Shown piece after piece: positions 57,627 to 64,000 of a DNA stretch of 64,000 nt (its first letter is position 1; the number at the start of each line of letters is the position of its first letter). Under the pieces are notes generated by a model. The model saw only the letters and a list, made by a program, of their open reading frames with translations. It did not search any database and had not been told where the DNA came from. A program made the translations under genes and the position numbers. The stretch comes from Enterobacter ludwigii (GTDB taxonomy: Bacteria; Pseudomonadota; Gammaproteobacteria; Enterobacterales; Enterobacteriaceae), in NCBI RefSeq assembly GCF_001750725.1, contig NZ_CP017279.1:1116001-1180000 (forward strand), written 5' to 3'.

Positions 57627-58289
57627 ATGTTGAATATTTTAATTAGCGAGACGGATTCGTTATTTCAGTCTGGTCTGCAGTATTTTTTTATGGATTTCTT
57701 TTGGCGTAATTTTAATGACTGTATTCACTTTGATTATGAAATGACGCCGCATAACGTCAGCACGGCGGATATTATTGTCCTCTCTTTATGCCAGGGAGAA
57801 ACCCTGACCTGTTTTCCGGAATTACAGTCACGGCAAAAAGGCATTGTGATCGGCTGGGTTGACGATGAGCAACGGTCTACGGCGTCGCAATCCTGTTATC
57901 AGGATATTATTTTCATCTCCCGCAGGGCCTCTCTTGACATGATTGGCGAGACGGTAGGGTGCGCGTGGCGTAAAACGCAGTTGAAGGGGCATGTGCTGCA
58001 GAAAACGTCCTGTTTCGATTGCGAGCATAAGATATTATCACCGCAGCAAATACGCATCGTCATGAACCTGTATAAAGGCTTATCCGTTATGCAGACGGCA
58101 GACGCGTTACAGATCGGCTATAAGACCGTTTTTGCGCACAAGTACATGATCATGCAAAAATTTAACCTGCGAAGTGATTATGAGCTTATCGCGCTGCTCA
58201 ACAGGATGGTGAAGAAAAACGGCACCCCCAATATTTTTCGTGATTCTGTGAGACAGGGTTTACAGGACCGCCCCTGTCTGGAGGCGTAA
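57627..58289 (+). CDS. LuxR-type regulator of the fimbrial operon, degenerate receiver
   Basis: Protein of 220 residues. The C-terminal LuxR helix-turn-helix is clear (about 135-195): LSPQQIRIVMNLYKGLSVMQTADALQIGYKTVFAHKYMIMQKF in parts. The N-terminal half has receiver-like length, but where a phospho-acceptor Asp is expected the sequence reads ADIIVLSL, so it is probably not phosphorylated. The start is ATG 57627; a GTG three codons earlier is an alternative. As last gene of the fimbrial cluster it likely regulates it, as FimZ/FimW-type proteins do. Confidence 0.82.
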   Translation: MLNILISETDSLFQSGLQYFFMDFFWRNFNDCIHFDYEMTPHNVSTADIIVLSLCQGETLTCFPELQSRQKGIVIGWVDDEQRSTASQSCYQDIIFISRRASLDMIGETVGCAWRKTQLKGHVLQKTSCFDCEHKILSPQQIRIVMNLYKGLSVMQTADALQIGYKTVFAHKYMIMQKFNLRSDYELIALLNRMVKKNGTPNIFRDSVRQGLQDRPCLEA

Positions 58290-58399
58290 AGACACTTTTA
58301 TTGATGACAGGAATAACGGAAACAAGTGTTCGGTTATGAAACTTTAGAGTTGCATCTGCAGCATGTTATTTTTACGTTTTATATAACGATTAATTAGCG

Positions 58400-59617
58400 A
58401 TGCAAATTCATAAAACCCTGAAACCGATTTTTGTGACCAGGTTCAAGTGTGTGGGGCCGGAATGTTTAATTTCCTGCTGCCGCGGCTGGACAATTTCCAT
58501 TGATAAAAAAACACATCAAAAATATCTTTCATCAACGCATCCTGGTATCGCTGCAATAGCCAAAGACAATCTGATTCTGCAGCGTAAAGGCAAAGTAAAC
58601 TATTCCCGTATTAAACTGGATGAAAAAGGGGAGTGTCCGTTTATCGATGAAAATAAGCTCTGTATGGTACACCGTGATTTAGGTGAAAGTGCCTTATCGC
58701 ACACCTGCAGTACTTATCCCCGAAGCTCAACCCGCTATCTGGATGAAACTCGCCACAGCATGACCCTTTCATGTCCGGAAGTGGTCAGGCGGGTTCTCTT
58801 CGACCCCGACGCGATGTTATTGCAGGAGCAGGATGAACTGTTGGCCGTTTATAAAACCAATCTGATTGGTCAGCGTCAGTCTATGCCTCAAAGCAGCCAG
58901 GTCATTCATCTCCTTGCGTGGAAAATAATCCAGTCGCCAGCGAGGAATGTTGAAGAAAATTTGATGGCGCTGGCTCAGTTGATCCTGACCTTACAGCATG
59001 TGAACTTCGATTTGCACAATCAGTATGAGCAGGTTGAACGCTTTTACGAAGCCTTGCTGGAAGCGTTGCAGAGCGGTAAATCGCTGCTCTCTGAAAGCAA
59101 TGTCGGGCGATCAAATGCGATGAAATATCTGGCGTTGTCGATCCTCGGCACGAACGTGGCGCGAGATTCTGCACGGGATGGGTATATCAACGAAGGGCAT
59201 CGGCAAATTGCTGACTTTTTGAATTTCAGCCATGACAGCGATCCCGCCAGTCTGGCGCAGAAATTCGACGCGATTAACCAGCAGTGGGGGAAACTTTGCC
59301 AGGAATCCTGTCTGTCAGAGCCGTACGTTTTACGCAACTATCTGTTGTACAAACTCTACAGCGGCTATTTCCCGGGTAAGAATACCGCCACCATTATGCG
59401 TCAGTTTTATCGCATCGTTCTGGACTTTTTCTACCTGAAAATTTTCCTGAGCGTCAAATCAATGGATGAACAACTGGACCAGCAGATGGTCATGAAAACT
59501 ATCGCCAGCTTCTCAGAAAAGACCCTGCACAATCAGACCATTGATGCCCGTATGGATTTTGCTATCGATAAGATTAACGGTGGGGACGACCTCTCGTGCC
59601 TGCTGCTCATTGGCTAA
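58400..59617 (+). CDS. fliB: FliB-like (flagellin) lysine N-methylase
   Basis: Protein of 405 residues, matching Salmonella FliB, which methylates surface lysines of flagellin. The N-terminal cysteine cluster C17-x4-C22-x3-C26-C27, then C79 (ECPF), C88 and C103 in HTCSTYPR, is of the YkgJ/FliB type and likely binds an Fe-S cluster needed with S-adenosylmethionine. No flagellin gene is in the window; its neighbour is the fimbrial operon, so a pilin could be a substrate (inference). Ends at a bidirectional terminator. Confidence 0.85.
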   Translation: MQIHKTLKPIFVTRFKCVGPECLISCCRGWTISIDKKTHQKYLSSTHPGIAAIAKDNLILQRKGKVNYSRIKLDEKGECPFIDENKLCMVHRDLGESALSHTCSTYPRSSTRYLDETRHSMTLSCPEVVRRVLFDPDAMLLQEQDELLAVYKTNLIGQRQSMPQSSQVIHLLAWKIIQSPARNVEENLMALAQLILTLQHVNFDLHNQYEQVERFYEALLEALQSGKSLLSESNVGRSNAMKYLALSILGTNVARDSARDGYINEGHRQIADFLNFSHDSDPASLAQKFDAINQQWGKLCQESCLSEPYVLRNYLLYKLYSGYFPGKNTATIMRQFYRIVLDFFYLKIFLSVKSMDEQLDQQMVMKTIASFSEKTLHNQTIDARMDFAIDKINGGDDLSCLLLIG

Positions 59618-59622
59618 CGTAT

Positions 59623-59650
59623 AAAGAGGCTCGCCGTGGCGAGCCTCTTT
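59623..59650. terminator. Bidirectional terminator between fliB and fdhF
   Basis: AAAGAGGCTCGCC-GT-GGCGAGCCTCTTT, a perfect 13-bp stem with A/T tracts, between convergent genes. Confidence 0.93.
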
Positions 59651-59654
59651 TTCC

Positions 59655-61805
59655 TCAGACGTTCACCGCCGTGATTAACCGCGTCTTCATGGTCTGATAA
59701 GACGACGCCGCAAAGTCTTCCGCCCAGCGTTGATCTTCAATTGCCTCAAGCTTAACCGCACAATACTTGGTTTCTGGGGTTTTGGAGACCGGGTCAAGGT
59801 TATCCTGCGTCAGTTCGTTACAGGCGCCAATCCACCACTGGTAGGTCATATAAACCGCACCGGCGTTGATGCGCTCGCTGATGCTGGCACGGGTAATGAC
59901 TTTGCCCCGACGGGAATGCACCCACACCAGCTGTCCGTCTTTAATGCCCAGGTTGTCCGCATCAAGGGGGTTCATTTGTACACGGCCTGGCTCGTCGGCA
60001 AGGCTTTGCAGCGCGGCGCAATTGCCGGTCATTGAACGGCAGGAGTAGTGGCCGACCTCGCGCACGGTGCAGAGCACCAGCGGATACGTTTCGTCCGGGA
60101 TCTCGGCAGGCGCGCGCCAGGCAGACGCAAAAAGCTGGCCTTTGCCGCTCGGCGTATCGAACTGGTTATCTTTATAGAGATACGGCGTCCCCGGGTGATC
60201 GAGCGTTGGACACGGCCATTGCACATGGCCCATTTCACCCATTTTTTCATATGTCACGCCATAGAACAGCGGACAGAGCTCGCGCATCTCGTCCCAGATC
60301 TGCTGGTTGGATGCGTAATGCATCGGATAGCCCATTTCGGTAGCAAGCAGGCTGATGATCTCCCAGTCACGTTTCACGTTGCCGCTGGCCTCAATGGCTT
60401 TACCGAAACGCTGGAAACCGCGGTCGGCACAGGTAAAGACGCCCCCGTGTTCTCCCCACGATGTGGCAGGTAACAGAACATCCGCCACTTCCGCCGTTTT
60501 CGTCATAAAGATGTCCTGAACCACCACAAAATCGAGTGCTTCAAAACCGCGGCGCACCAGCCCCAGATCGGCTTCAGTCTGCAGCGGATCCTCGCCCATG
60601 ATGTAATAGGCTTTTACCTTACCTTCCAGCGCAAGGTGAGGGACTTCGGTGATACGCGTTCCAACCTCTTTGTCCATAATCCCGACATCGATTCCCCAGG
60701 CAGTGGCGAATTTCTGCCGGACCGCCGGGTCCGTAACGTCCTGATACCCCGGGAACATATTGGGCAGAACGCCCATATCACACGCGCCCTGAACGTTGTT
60801 TTGACCACGTACTGGCCCAACGCCGACGGCAGGTCGACCAAGATTTCCGGTCAGCAGCGCCAGGCTGGAGAGACCTTTGACCACGTCTACAGCCTGACCA
60901 AACTGCGTTACGCCCATGCCCCACATGACGGTGGCGGAAGGCGCAGCCGCGAACGTCCGCATCGCCTGACGCACATCCCGGGCTGGAATGCCGGTGAGAT
61001 GTTCGACGTTTTCGGGCGCGTAGTCTTTAACCGTTTCCCGATAAGCGTCAAGCCCTTCGGTAAAGCGCGCGACGTAGTTTTTGTCGTACAGCTCCTCTTC
61101 CAGAAGGACATAGCCAAACGCATTGACCAGCGCCATGTTACTGCCGTTTTTCAGCTGCAGGTGCTGGTCGGCAATGCGTGCGGTTTCAATGCGACGGGGA
61201 TCGCAGACGATGATTTTCGCGCCATTTTCGCGGGCTTTTAAGACCCGACGGGCGACGATGGGGTGTGAATCGGCGCAGTTATAGCCAAACACCAGCAGGC
61301 ATTTTGAGTTTTCAATATCGTTAATGGAATTGCTCATTGCACCGTTGCCGAGGGTTTCCTGTAACCCGGCAACAGAAGGGCCGTGACAGACGCGCGCGCA
61401 GCAGTCCACGTTGTTGGTATTCAGTACCGCACGGGCAAATTTTTGCATCACATAGTTCGTTTCATTCCCTGTTCCCCGGGAGGAACCGGTGGTCATGATG
61501 GACCGCGGGCCATACTGCTCTTTTATGCTCCTGAGTTTATGGGCGGTATAGCGGATCGCCTCTTCCCAGGTGACGGGGGTAAAAGCCTCTCCCTTGTGGT
61601 AGCGGATCATGGGCTGAGTCAGACGGGGGGTAAGCAGACGCGTATCGTTCAGGAAGTCCCAGCCATAAAAGCCTTTCAGGCACAGGGTGCCCTGGTTTGT
61701 TACGCCTTCGGCCGCTTCGGCACGGAGGATACGGTTATTTTCGACGACAAGGTTTAATTTGCAGCCTGCACCACAGTAGGGGCAGACGCTGGCGATTTTT
61801 TTCAT
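59655..61805 (-). CDS. Formate dehydrogenase H-type molybdoenzyme, cysteine variant
   Basis: Molybdopterin bis-MGD oxidoreductase of 716 residues, close to E. coli FdhF (715). The N-terminal 4Fe-4S ligands are C8, C11, C15 and C42 (SVCPYCGAGC ... TLCLKG). Position 140, selenocysteine in E. coli FdhF, is TGT cysteine here (CCARVCHGPS, codon at 61386-61388), with His141 kept. MGEDPLQTEADL, TSWGEHGGVFTCADRGFQR and VGHYSCRSMTGNC also match. The start at 61805 is used because a sigma-54 promoter lies just upstream, ruling out the longer frame. No hydrogenase 3 or electron-carrier gene is adjacent, so its electron partner is unknown. Probably oxidises formate anaerobically. Confidence 0.9.
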   Translation of the reverse strand: MKKIASVCPYCGAGCKLNLVVENNRILRAEAAEGVTNQGTLCLKGFYGWDFLNDTRLLTPRLTQPMIRYHKGEAFTPVTWEEAIRYTAHKLRSIKEQYGPRSIMTTGSSRGTGNETNYVMQKFARAVLNTNNVDCCARVCHGPSVAGLQETLGNGAMSNSINDIENSKCLLVFGYNCADSHPIVARRVLKARENGAKIIVCDPRRIETARIADQHLQLKNGSNMALVNAFGYVLLEEELYDKNYVARFTEGLDAYRETVKDYAPENVEHLTGIPARDVRQAMRTFAAAPSATVMWGMGVTQFGQAVDVVKGLSSLALLTGNLGRPAVGVGPVRGQNNVQGACDMGVLPNMFPGYQDVTDPAVRQKFATAWGIDVGIMDKEVGTRITEVPHLALEGKVKAYYIMGEDPLQTEADLGLVRRGFEALDFVVVQDIFMTKTAEVADVLLPATSWGEHGGVFTCADRGFQRFGKAIEASGNVKRDWEIISLLATEMGYPMHYASNQQIWDEMRELCPLFYGVTYEKMGEMGHVQWPCPTLDHPGTPYLYKDNQFDTPSGKGQLFASAWRAPAEIPDETYPLVLCTVREVGHYSCRSMTGNCAALQSLADEPGRVQMNPLDADNLGIKDGQLVWVHSRRGKVITRASISERINAGAVYMTYQWWIGACNELTQDNLDPVSKTPETKYCAVKLEAIEDQRWAEDFAASSYQTMKTRLITAVNV

Positions 61806-61872
61806 CAATAACAGACCTGTTAAGAAATGAAGCAAAGTTGACTGGGTAGCCCAGTCCCGTAAACGGGAGTAA

Positions 61873-61887
61873 GCAGGAACCATGCCA
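61873..61887 (-). promoter_or_regulatory. Sigma-54 promoter of the formate dehydrogenase gene
   Basis: On the minus strand TGGCATGGTTCCTGC fits the -24/-12 consensus TGGCACG-N4-TTGC with the required GG-N10-GC spacing and two mismatches. It would start transcription near 61861, some 55 bases before the ATG. E. coli fdhF is likewise sigma-54 dependent (activator FhlA). The leader holds two small stems, ACTGGG/CCCAGT (61841-61855) and CCCGT/ACGGG (61856-61867). Confidence 0.75.
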
Positions 61888-61928
61888 TATTTACTTTGTA
61901 GGTTTTACAGGGTGTTATACGAGGAGGG

Positions 61929-61974
61929 AACGTGTCATCGTCAGCCCGATCGTCAGTTTTGACGATGACACGTT
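61929..61974. promoter_or_regulatory. Perfect 15-bp inverted repeat upstream of the sigma-54 promoter, candidate enhancer-binding site
   Basis: AACGTGTCATCGTCA and TGACGATGACACGTT are exact inverse complements with a 16-base loop. The element ATCGTCAG occurs twice directly (61938-61945, 61949-61956). The dyad is centred about 90 bases upstream of the predicted start, a usual place for a sigma-54 activator. No U tract, so it is not an intrinsic terminator of ariR. Confidence 0.6.
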
Positions 61975-61997
61975 AGCCTTCACAGAGGGGAGGGTTT

Positions 61998-62276
61998 TTA
62001 GAGATCGTCCATGGTGTGACCCACAACGATTTCCAGGGTCTTACGAATGACATCTGCCTGCACAACGTCGTTTGTGGATTCCAGCGTCTGGATCAGCCAC
62101 AAAATGATCGCTTTGTTGGACAGGTGTCCTTCAGAAGCCAGAACACAGCGTACTGCAGTAGAAAAAACAGCGGACTCTTCAGCAAAACGATCGCCTGCGT
62201 GACGGAAATATTCCGACAGCGCGCTTTCTAAAAAAGCGGAATGGTATTCGGGTTGAAGCTGAATATTTTGTCTCAT
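61998..62276 (-). CDS. ariR: AriR/YmgB family biofilm and acid-resistance regulator
   Basis: Small helical protein of 92 residues, alike E. coli AriR (YmgB, 88 aa), which represses biofilm formation and aids acid resistance. The family match includes LSEYFRHAGDRFAEESAVFSTAV, SNKAIILWLIQTLE and the strongly conserved DVVQADVIRKTLEIVVGHTMDDL. GGTGAGAACAA precedes the ATG. It is third in the unit ycgZ-ymgA-ariR, which in E. coli is controlled by the BluF/BluR pair and acts through the Rcs phosphorelay. Confidence 0.9.
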   Translation of the reverse strand: MRQNIQLQPEYHSAFLESALSEYFRHAGDRFAEESAVFSTAVRCVLASEGHLSNKAIILWLIQTLESTNDVVQADVIRKTLEIVVGHTMDDL

Positions 62277-62305
62277 TTGTTCTCACCGTAGCTGTAAAAT
62301 TGCAG

Positions 62306-62626
62306 TCAATGTATTTTTCTGGGATCGGACGGTTTTCCATTTCCAAATAACGGCACTACATTGTCTCTTTTAACGTTGAGAGATCCCTCTCTATCCGTTC
62401 GTCCTTGCGCGGTTCTGCGACGTTTCAGGGCGATGTTGTTTGAACCGATATCGGCAATCACCATCGCAAGTGTCTCCCGCCGCTGGGGATCCTTTTCATG
62501 CGCTTTCATATCCCGCAGACGCTGAACCAGAGCTTCGGTTGTGACGGGGCCTCGCTCTTTCAAAAGAGAAAGAACGGCTTCACCGATAAGCTGGTCAATC
62601 AGTCGGTCTGCATCACTGCTGTTCAT
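62306..62626 (-). CDS. ymgA: YmgA-like two-component connector protein
   Basis: Protein of 106 residues; the N-terminal ~60 (MNSSDADRLIDQLIGEAVLS, then LVQRLRDMKAHEKDPQRRETLAMVIADI) resembles E. coli YmgA (about 90 aa). The C-terminal tail (RRRTAQGRTDREGSL ...) is longer, basic and probably unstructured. The start at 62626 is chosen as the start of the conserved part; it lies only four bases from the ycgZ stop. YmgA and its relatives act on the RcsC/D sensor kinases in E. coli. Confidence 0.8.
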   Translation of the reverse strand: MNSSDADRLIDQLIGEAVLSLLKERGPVTTEALVQRLRDMKAHEKDPQRRETLAMVIADIGSNNIALKRRRTAQGRTDREGSLNVKRDNVVPLFGNGKPSDPRKIH

Positions 62627-62630
62627 AACA

Positions 62631-62870
62631 TTACCGTTCGAAAAGCAGACCAAGCAGCATGTGGTAATGCTGTTCCTCTTCAGGCCCATCGGCCTTTTCG
62701 AGGCGGCTTAAGAGTTTGGTACAGAGCGATTTGCGATTCAGATTTCGCCCGTCGCTAAGAATCTCAACCACGACCTGACCGAGCGTCTCCTGTTGGGTAG
62801 GAAGCGCGGCCTTCTCGAAGTAGTGCGCGATCGCTGCTGCTGAATCTGCGACATAATCCTTCTGCTGCAT
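62631..62870 (-). CDS. ycgZ: YcgZ family connector protein
   Basis: Protein of 79 residues, matching E. coli YcgZ (78 aa) through SAAAIAHYFEKAALPTQQETL and ILSDGRNLNRKSLCTKLLSRLE. GGAGCGAAAC gives a good ribosome site before ATG 62870. First gene of the unit; in E. coli it is repressed by BluR and induced by blue light and cold. The 341-base region before it is shared with bluF. Confidence 0.9.
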   Translation of the reverse strand: MQQKDYVADSAAAIAHYFEKAALPTQQETLGQVVVEILSDGRNLNRKSLCTKLLSRLEKADGPEEEQHYHMLLGLLFER

Positions 62871-62887
62871 GTTTCGCTCCTGTAAAA

Positions 62888-62912
62888 AAATGTAATCACT
62901 AACGTTACATTT
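62888..62912. promoter_or_regulatory. 8-bp inverted repeat just upstream of ycgZ
   Basis: AAATGTAA-N9-TTACATTT, perfect arms; an overlapping TAACGTTA palindrome lies in its right half. Only 18 bases from the ycgZ ATG, so it is likely within the leader or an operator over the start site. Confidence 0.5.
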
Positions 62913-62935
62913 AAGGTATACACAATTTCCAAATC

Positions 62936-62954
62936 TGTACATAGAAAATGTACA
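62936..62954. promoter_or_regulatory. TGTACAT-N5-ATGTACA dyad, candidate BluR operator
   Basis: Perfect 7-bp arms separated by AGAAA, in the ycgZ promoter region. Its half-site TGTACA recurs twice more toward bluF. MerR-family regulators such as BluR bind dyads of this size; the assignment is inference. Confidence 0.5.
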
Positions 62955-63044
62955 ATTTTTTAAAATAATTGTGATATATTTTATAAATTCTATGTTTATC
63001 AGTCTGTTGAGTCATAAAAATGAAGCATTTCCGTTACAGAATAT

Positions 63045-63082
63045 ATTGTACAATACGCACGGTGATGGATAAGTTGTACAAC
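63045..63082. promoter_or_regulatory. Paired TTGTACAA palindromes upstream of bluF
   Basis: ATTGTACAAT (63045-63054) and GTTGTACAAC (63073-63082), each a perfect 10-bp palindrome, centred 28 bases apart. They lie 130-167 bases before the bluF ATG and share TGTACA with the dyad near ycgZ. Confidence 0.5.
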
Positions 63083-63211
63083 GCAGGAAACGGATGCGTT
63101 AGGTGCCGTAAATGGTTGAGATGTAAATTATTTGTCACGTAATTAATATGCTATAACAGATGTTTACCGACGTGTTTTTGTGGCCAACCCCTAACCCCCT
63201 TCAGGATAAGC

Positions 63212-64000
63212 ATGCTTACAACCATCATATACCGCAGTCATATCTGCGAGGACGTTCCAGTGAAAGCGCTGGAAAACATGGTAGCTGCTGCAAATAGTAA
63301 AAACCGGCAATCCAATGTCACGGGGATCTTGCTGTTTAACGGCACGCATTTTTTTCAGTTGCTCGAAGGCCCAGCGGAAAACGTTTCATCCATTTACGAG
63401 CAGATTTGCCAGGACACGCGCCACCATAACGTGGTGGAGCTGATGCGCGATCACGGCCCCTCCCGACGCTTCGGCAAGGTTGGCATGGAGCTTTTTGACT
63501 TGCGTCAGTTCGACAGGGAAGAGGTGCTTCAGCAGGTTCTCGACAAAGGCACCAGTAGGTATCAGCTGACATATAGCGATCGCGCCCTGCAGTTTTTCCG
63601 CACCTTCGTGGAGGCCACGGAGAAAGCCAACTATTTTGAACTGCCGCCTGCAGATGCCTGGGATTTTATCCCGGAAGAGACGCCTTTATCGGCGCAACCG
63701 GAGGTGGTGGCTAAAGGCGCGGATTGCAGCTTTGCGTTCCAGCCTATCGTGGATCCGTTTATGCAGCAGGTCGTCTCCTGGGAGGCCTTGATCCGCACGC
63801 CCACCGGTGAATCGCCTGGGGCCTATTTTGCCCAAATTCCTCGTGAAGAGGTGTACGCCTCTGATTTGAAAAGCAAGCAGGTTGCGCTCTCCATGGCGAG
63901 CGCTCTGGGATTACAGGATCAGACATTATCCATTAACCTGCTGCCCATGACGCTGGTCAACGTGCCTGGCGCCGTGGATTTCCTGCTGACGGCCATTGAC
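63212..64000 (+). CDS. bluF: Blue-light sensor BluF (BLUF-EAL), cut by window end
   Basis: First 263 codons of a protein that is about 400 residues in E. coli. The BLUF domain (1-95) shows the flavin-site Tyr7 (TTIIYRSH), Asn31 and Gln49 (GTHFFQLLEGP). The EAL domain begins near residue 170 with FAFQPIVDP. In E. coli BluF the EAL motif is degenerate and the protein is an antirepressor of BluR; here the segment reads SWEALIRTPTG, a better EALxR match, and SINLLPM keeps the usual Asn. AGGATAAGC precedes the ATG. Divergent from ycgZ-ymgA-ariR, its regulatory output in E. coli. Confidence 0.92.
   Translation, partial: MLTTIIYRSHICEDVPVKALENMVAAANSKNRQSNVTGILLFNGTHFFQLLEGPAENVSSIYEQICQDTRHHNVVELMRDHGPSRRFGKVGMELFDLRQFDREEVLQQVLDKGTSRYQLTYSDRALQFFRTFVEATEKANYFELPPADAWDFIPEETPLSAQPEVVAKGADCSFAFQPIVDPFMQQVVSWEALIRTPTGESPGAYFAQIPREEVYASDLKSKQVALSMASALGLQDQTLSINLLPMTLVNVPGAVDFLLTAID

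Noticed and set aside
61386..61388. Possible selenocysteine (TGA) codon in the formate dehydrogenase
   Set aside because: The codon is TGT (Cys), and no SECIS-like stem is needed or evident after it.
61843..61883. Upstream ATG (61883) as the formate dehydrogenase start
   Set aside because: It lies inside the sigma-54 promoter and would add 26 residues before the Fe-S motif that the family lacks.

Overview
The window is chromosomal DNA of a member of the Enterobacteriaceae, most like Enterobacter or a close relative. The proteins closely resemble the E. coli products, and the gene order of the first 50 kb follows the E. coli K-12 block katE-cedA-tcyP-ydjM-yniCBA-ydiZ-pfkB-ydiY-thrS-infC-rpmI-rplT-pheMST-ihfA-btuCED-nlpC-rflP-selO ... 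aroH-ppsR-ppsA ... rprA-ydiK-ydiJ-menI-ydiH. The genus is an inference from gene content. No tRNA, rRNA, IS element, prophage or CRISPR array was seen.

Region by region. (1) 1-11.5 kb: stress and metabolic housekeeping genes (catalase HPII, cystine uptake, SOS-controlled ydjM, sugar phosphatase, fructosamine kinase, phosphofructokinase 2). It also holds a solitary KduD-like dehydrogenase with a KdgR-like box and a 1-nt frameshift at its 3' end, and two very small membrane-protein genes (yniD and a yncL-like gene). (2) 11.5-21.8 kb: the classic translation operon (thrS, infC with an ATT start, rpmI, rplT, the pheM attenuator, pheST, ihfA), then the vitamin B12 importer genes and nlpC. (3) 21.8-38.3 kb: the FlhDC antagonist rflP and selO, then two accessory modules not found at this site in K-12. 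One is a ketone-body/3-hydroxybutyrate catabolic cluster with a divergent LysR regulator. The other is a complete Fur-type haemin uptake operon hemP-hmuRSTUV. K-12 keeps only the hemP orphan (ydiE) here. aroH (with a TrpR operator) and ppsR/ppsA follow. (4) 41-50.4 kb: a glycoside transporter plus GH3 glycosidase pair stands where K-12 has the fadK-ydiL genes, followed by the sRNA gene rprA, ydiK, ydiJ, menI and ydiH. (5) 50.4-64 kb: synteny with K-12 ends. Here are two tandem IprA-like regulators, a chaperone-usher fimbrial operon with a LuxR-type regulator, a FliB lysine methylase, a cysteine-type formate dehydrogenase H with a sigma-54 promoter, and the ycgZ-ymgA-ariR operon divergent from the blue-light sensor gene bluF.

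The right third is dominated by surface-lifestyle control: fimbriae, flagellin modification, RcsB/biofilm small proteins, BluF, RprA and RflP. The least explained signals are non-coding: repeated GTCTA-N4-TAGAC dyads and a long leader hairpin before the fimbrial operon, a perfect 12-bp inverted repeat in the ketone-body divergent promoter, a perfect 15-bp dyad upstream of the formate dehydrogenase sigma-54 promoter, and a cluster of TGTACA dyads between ycgZ and bluF. No wholly new multi-gene system could be demonstrated from sequence alone.
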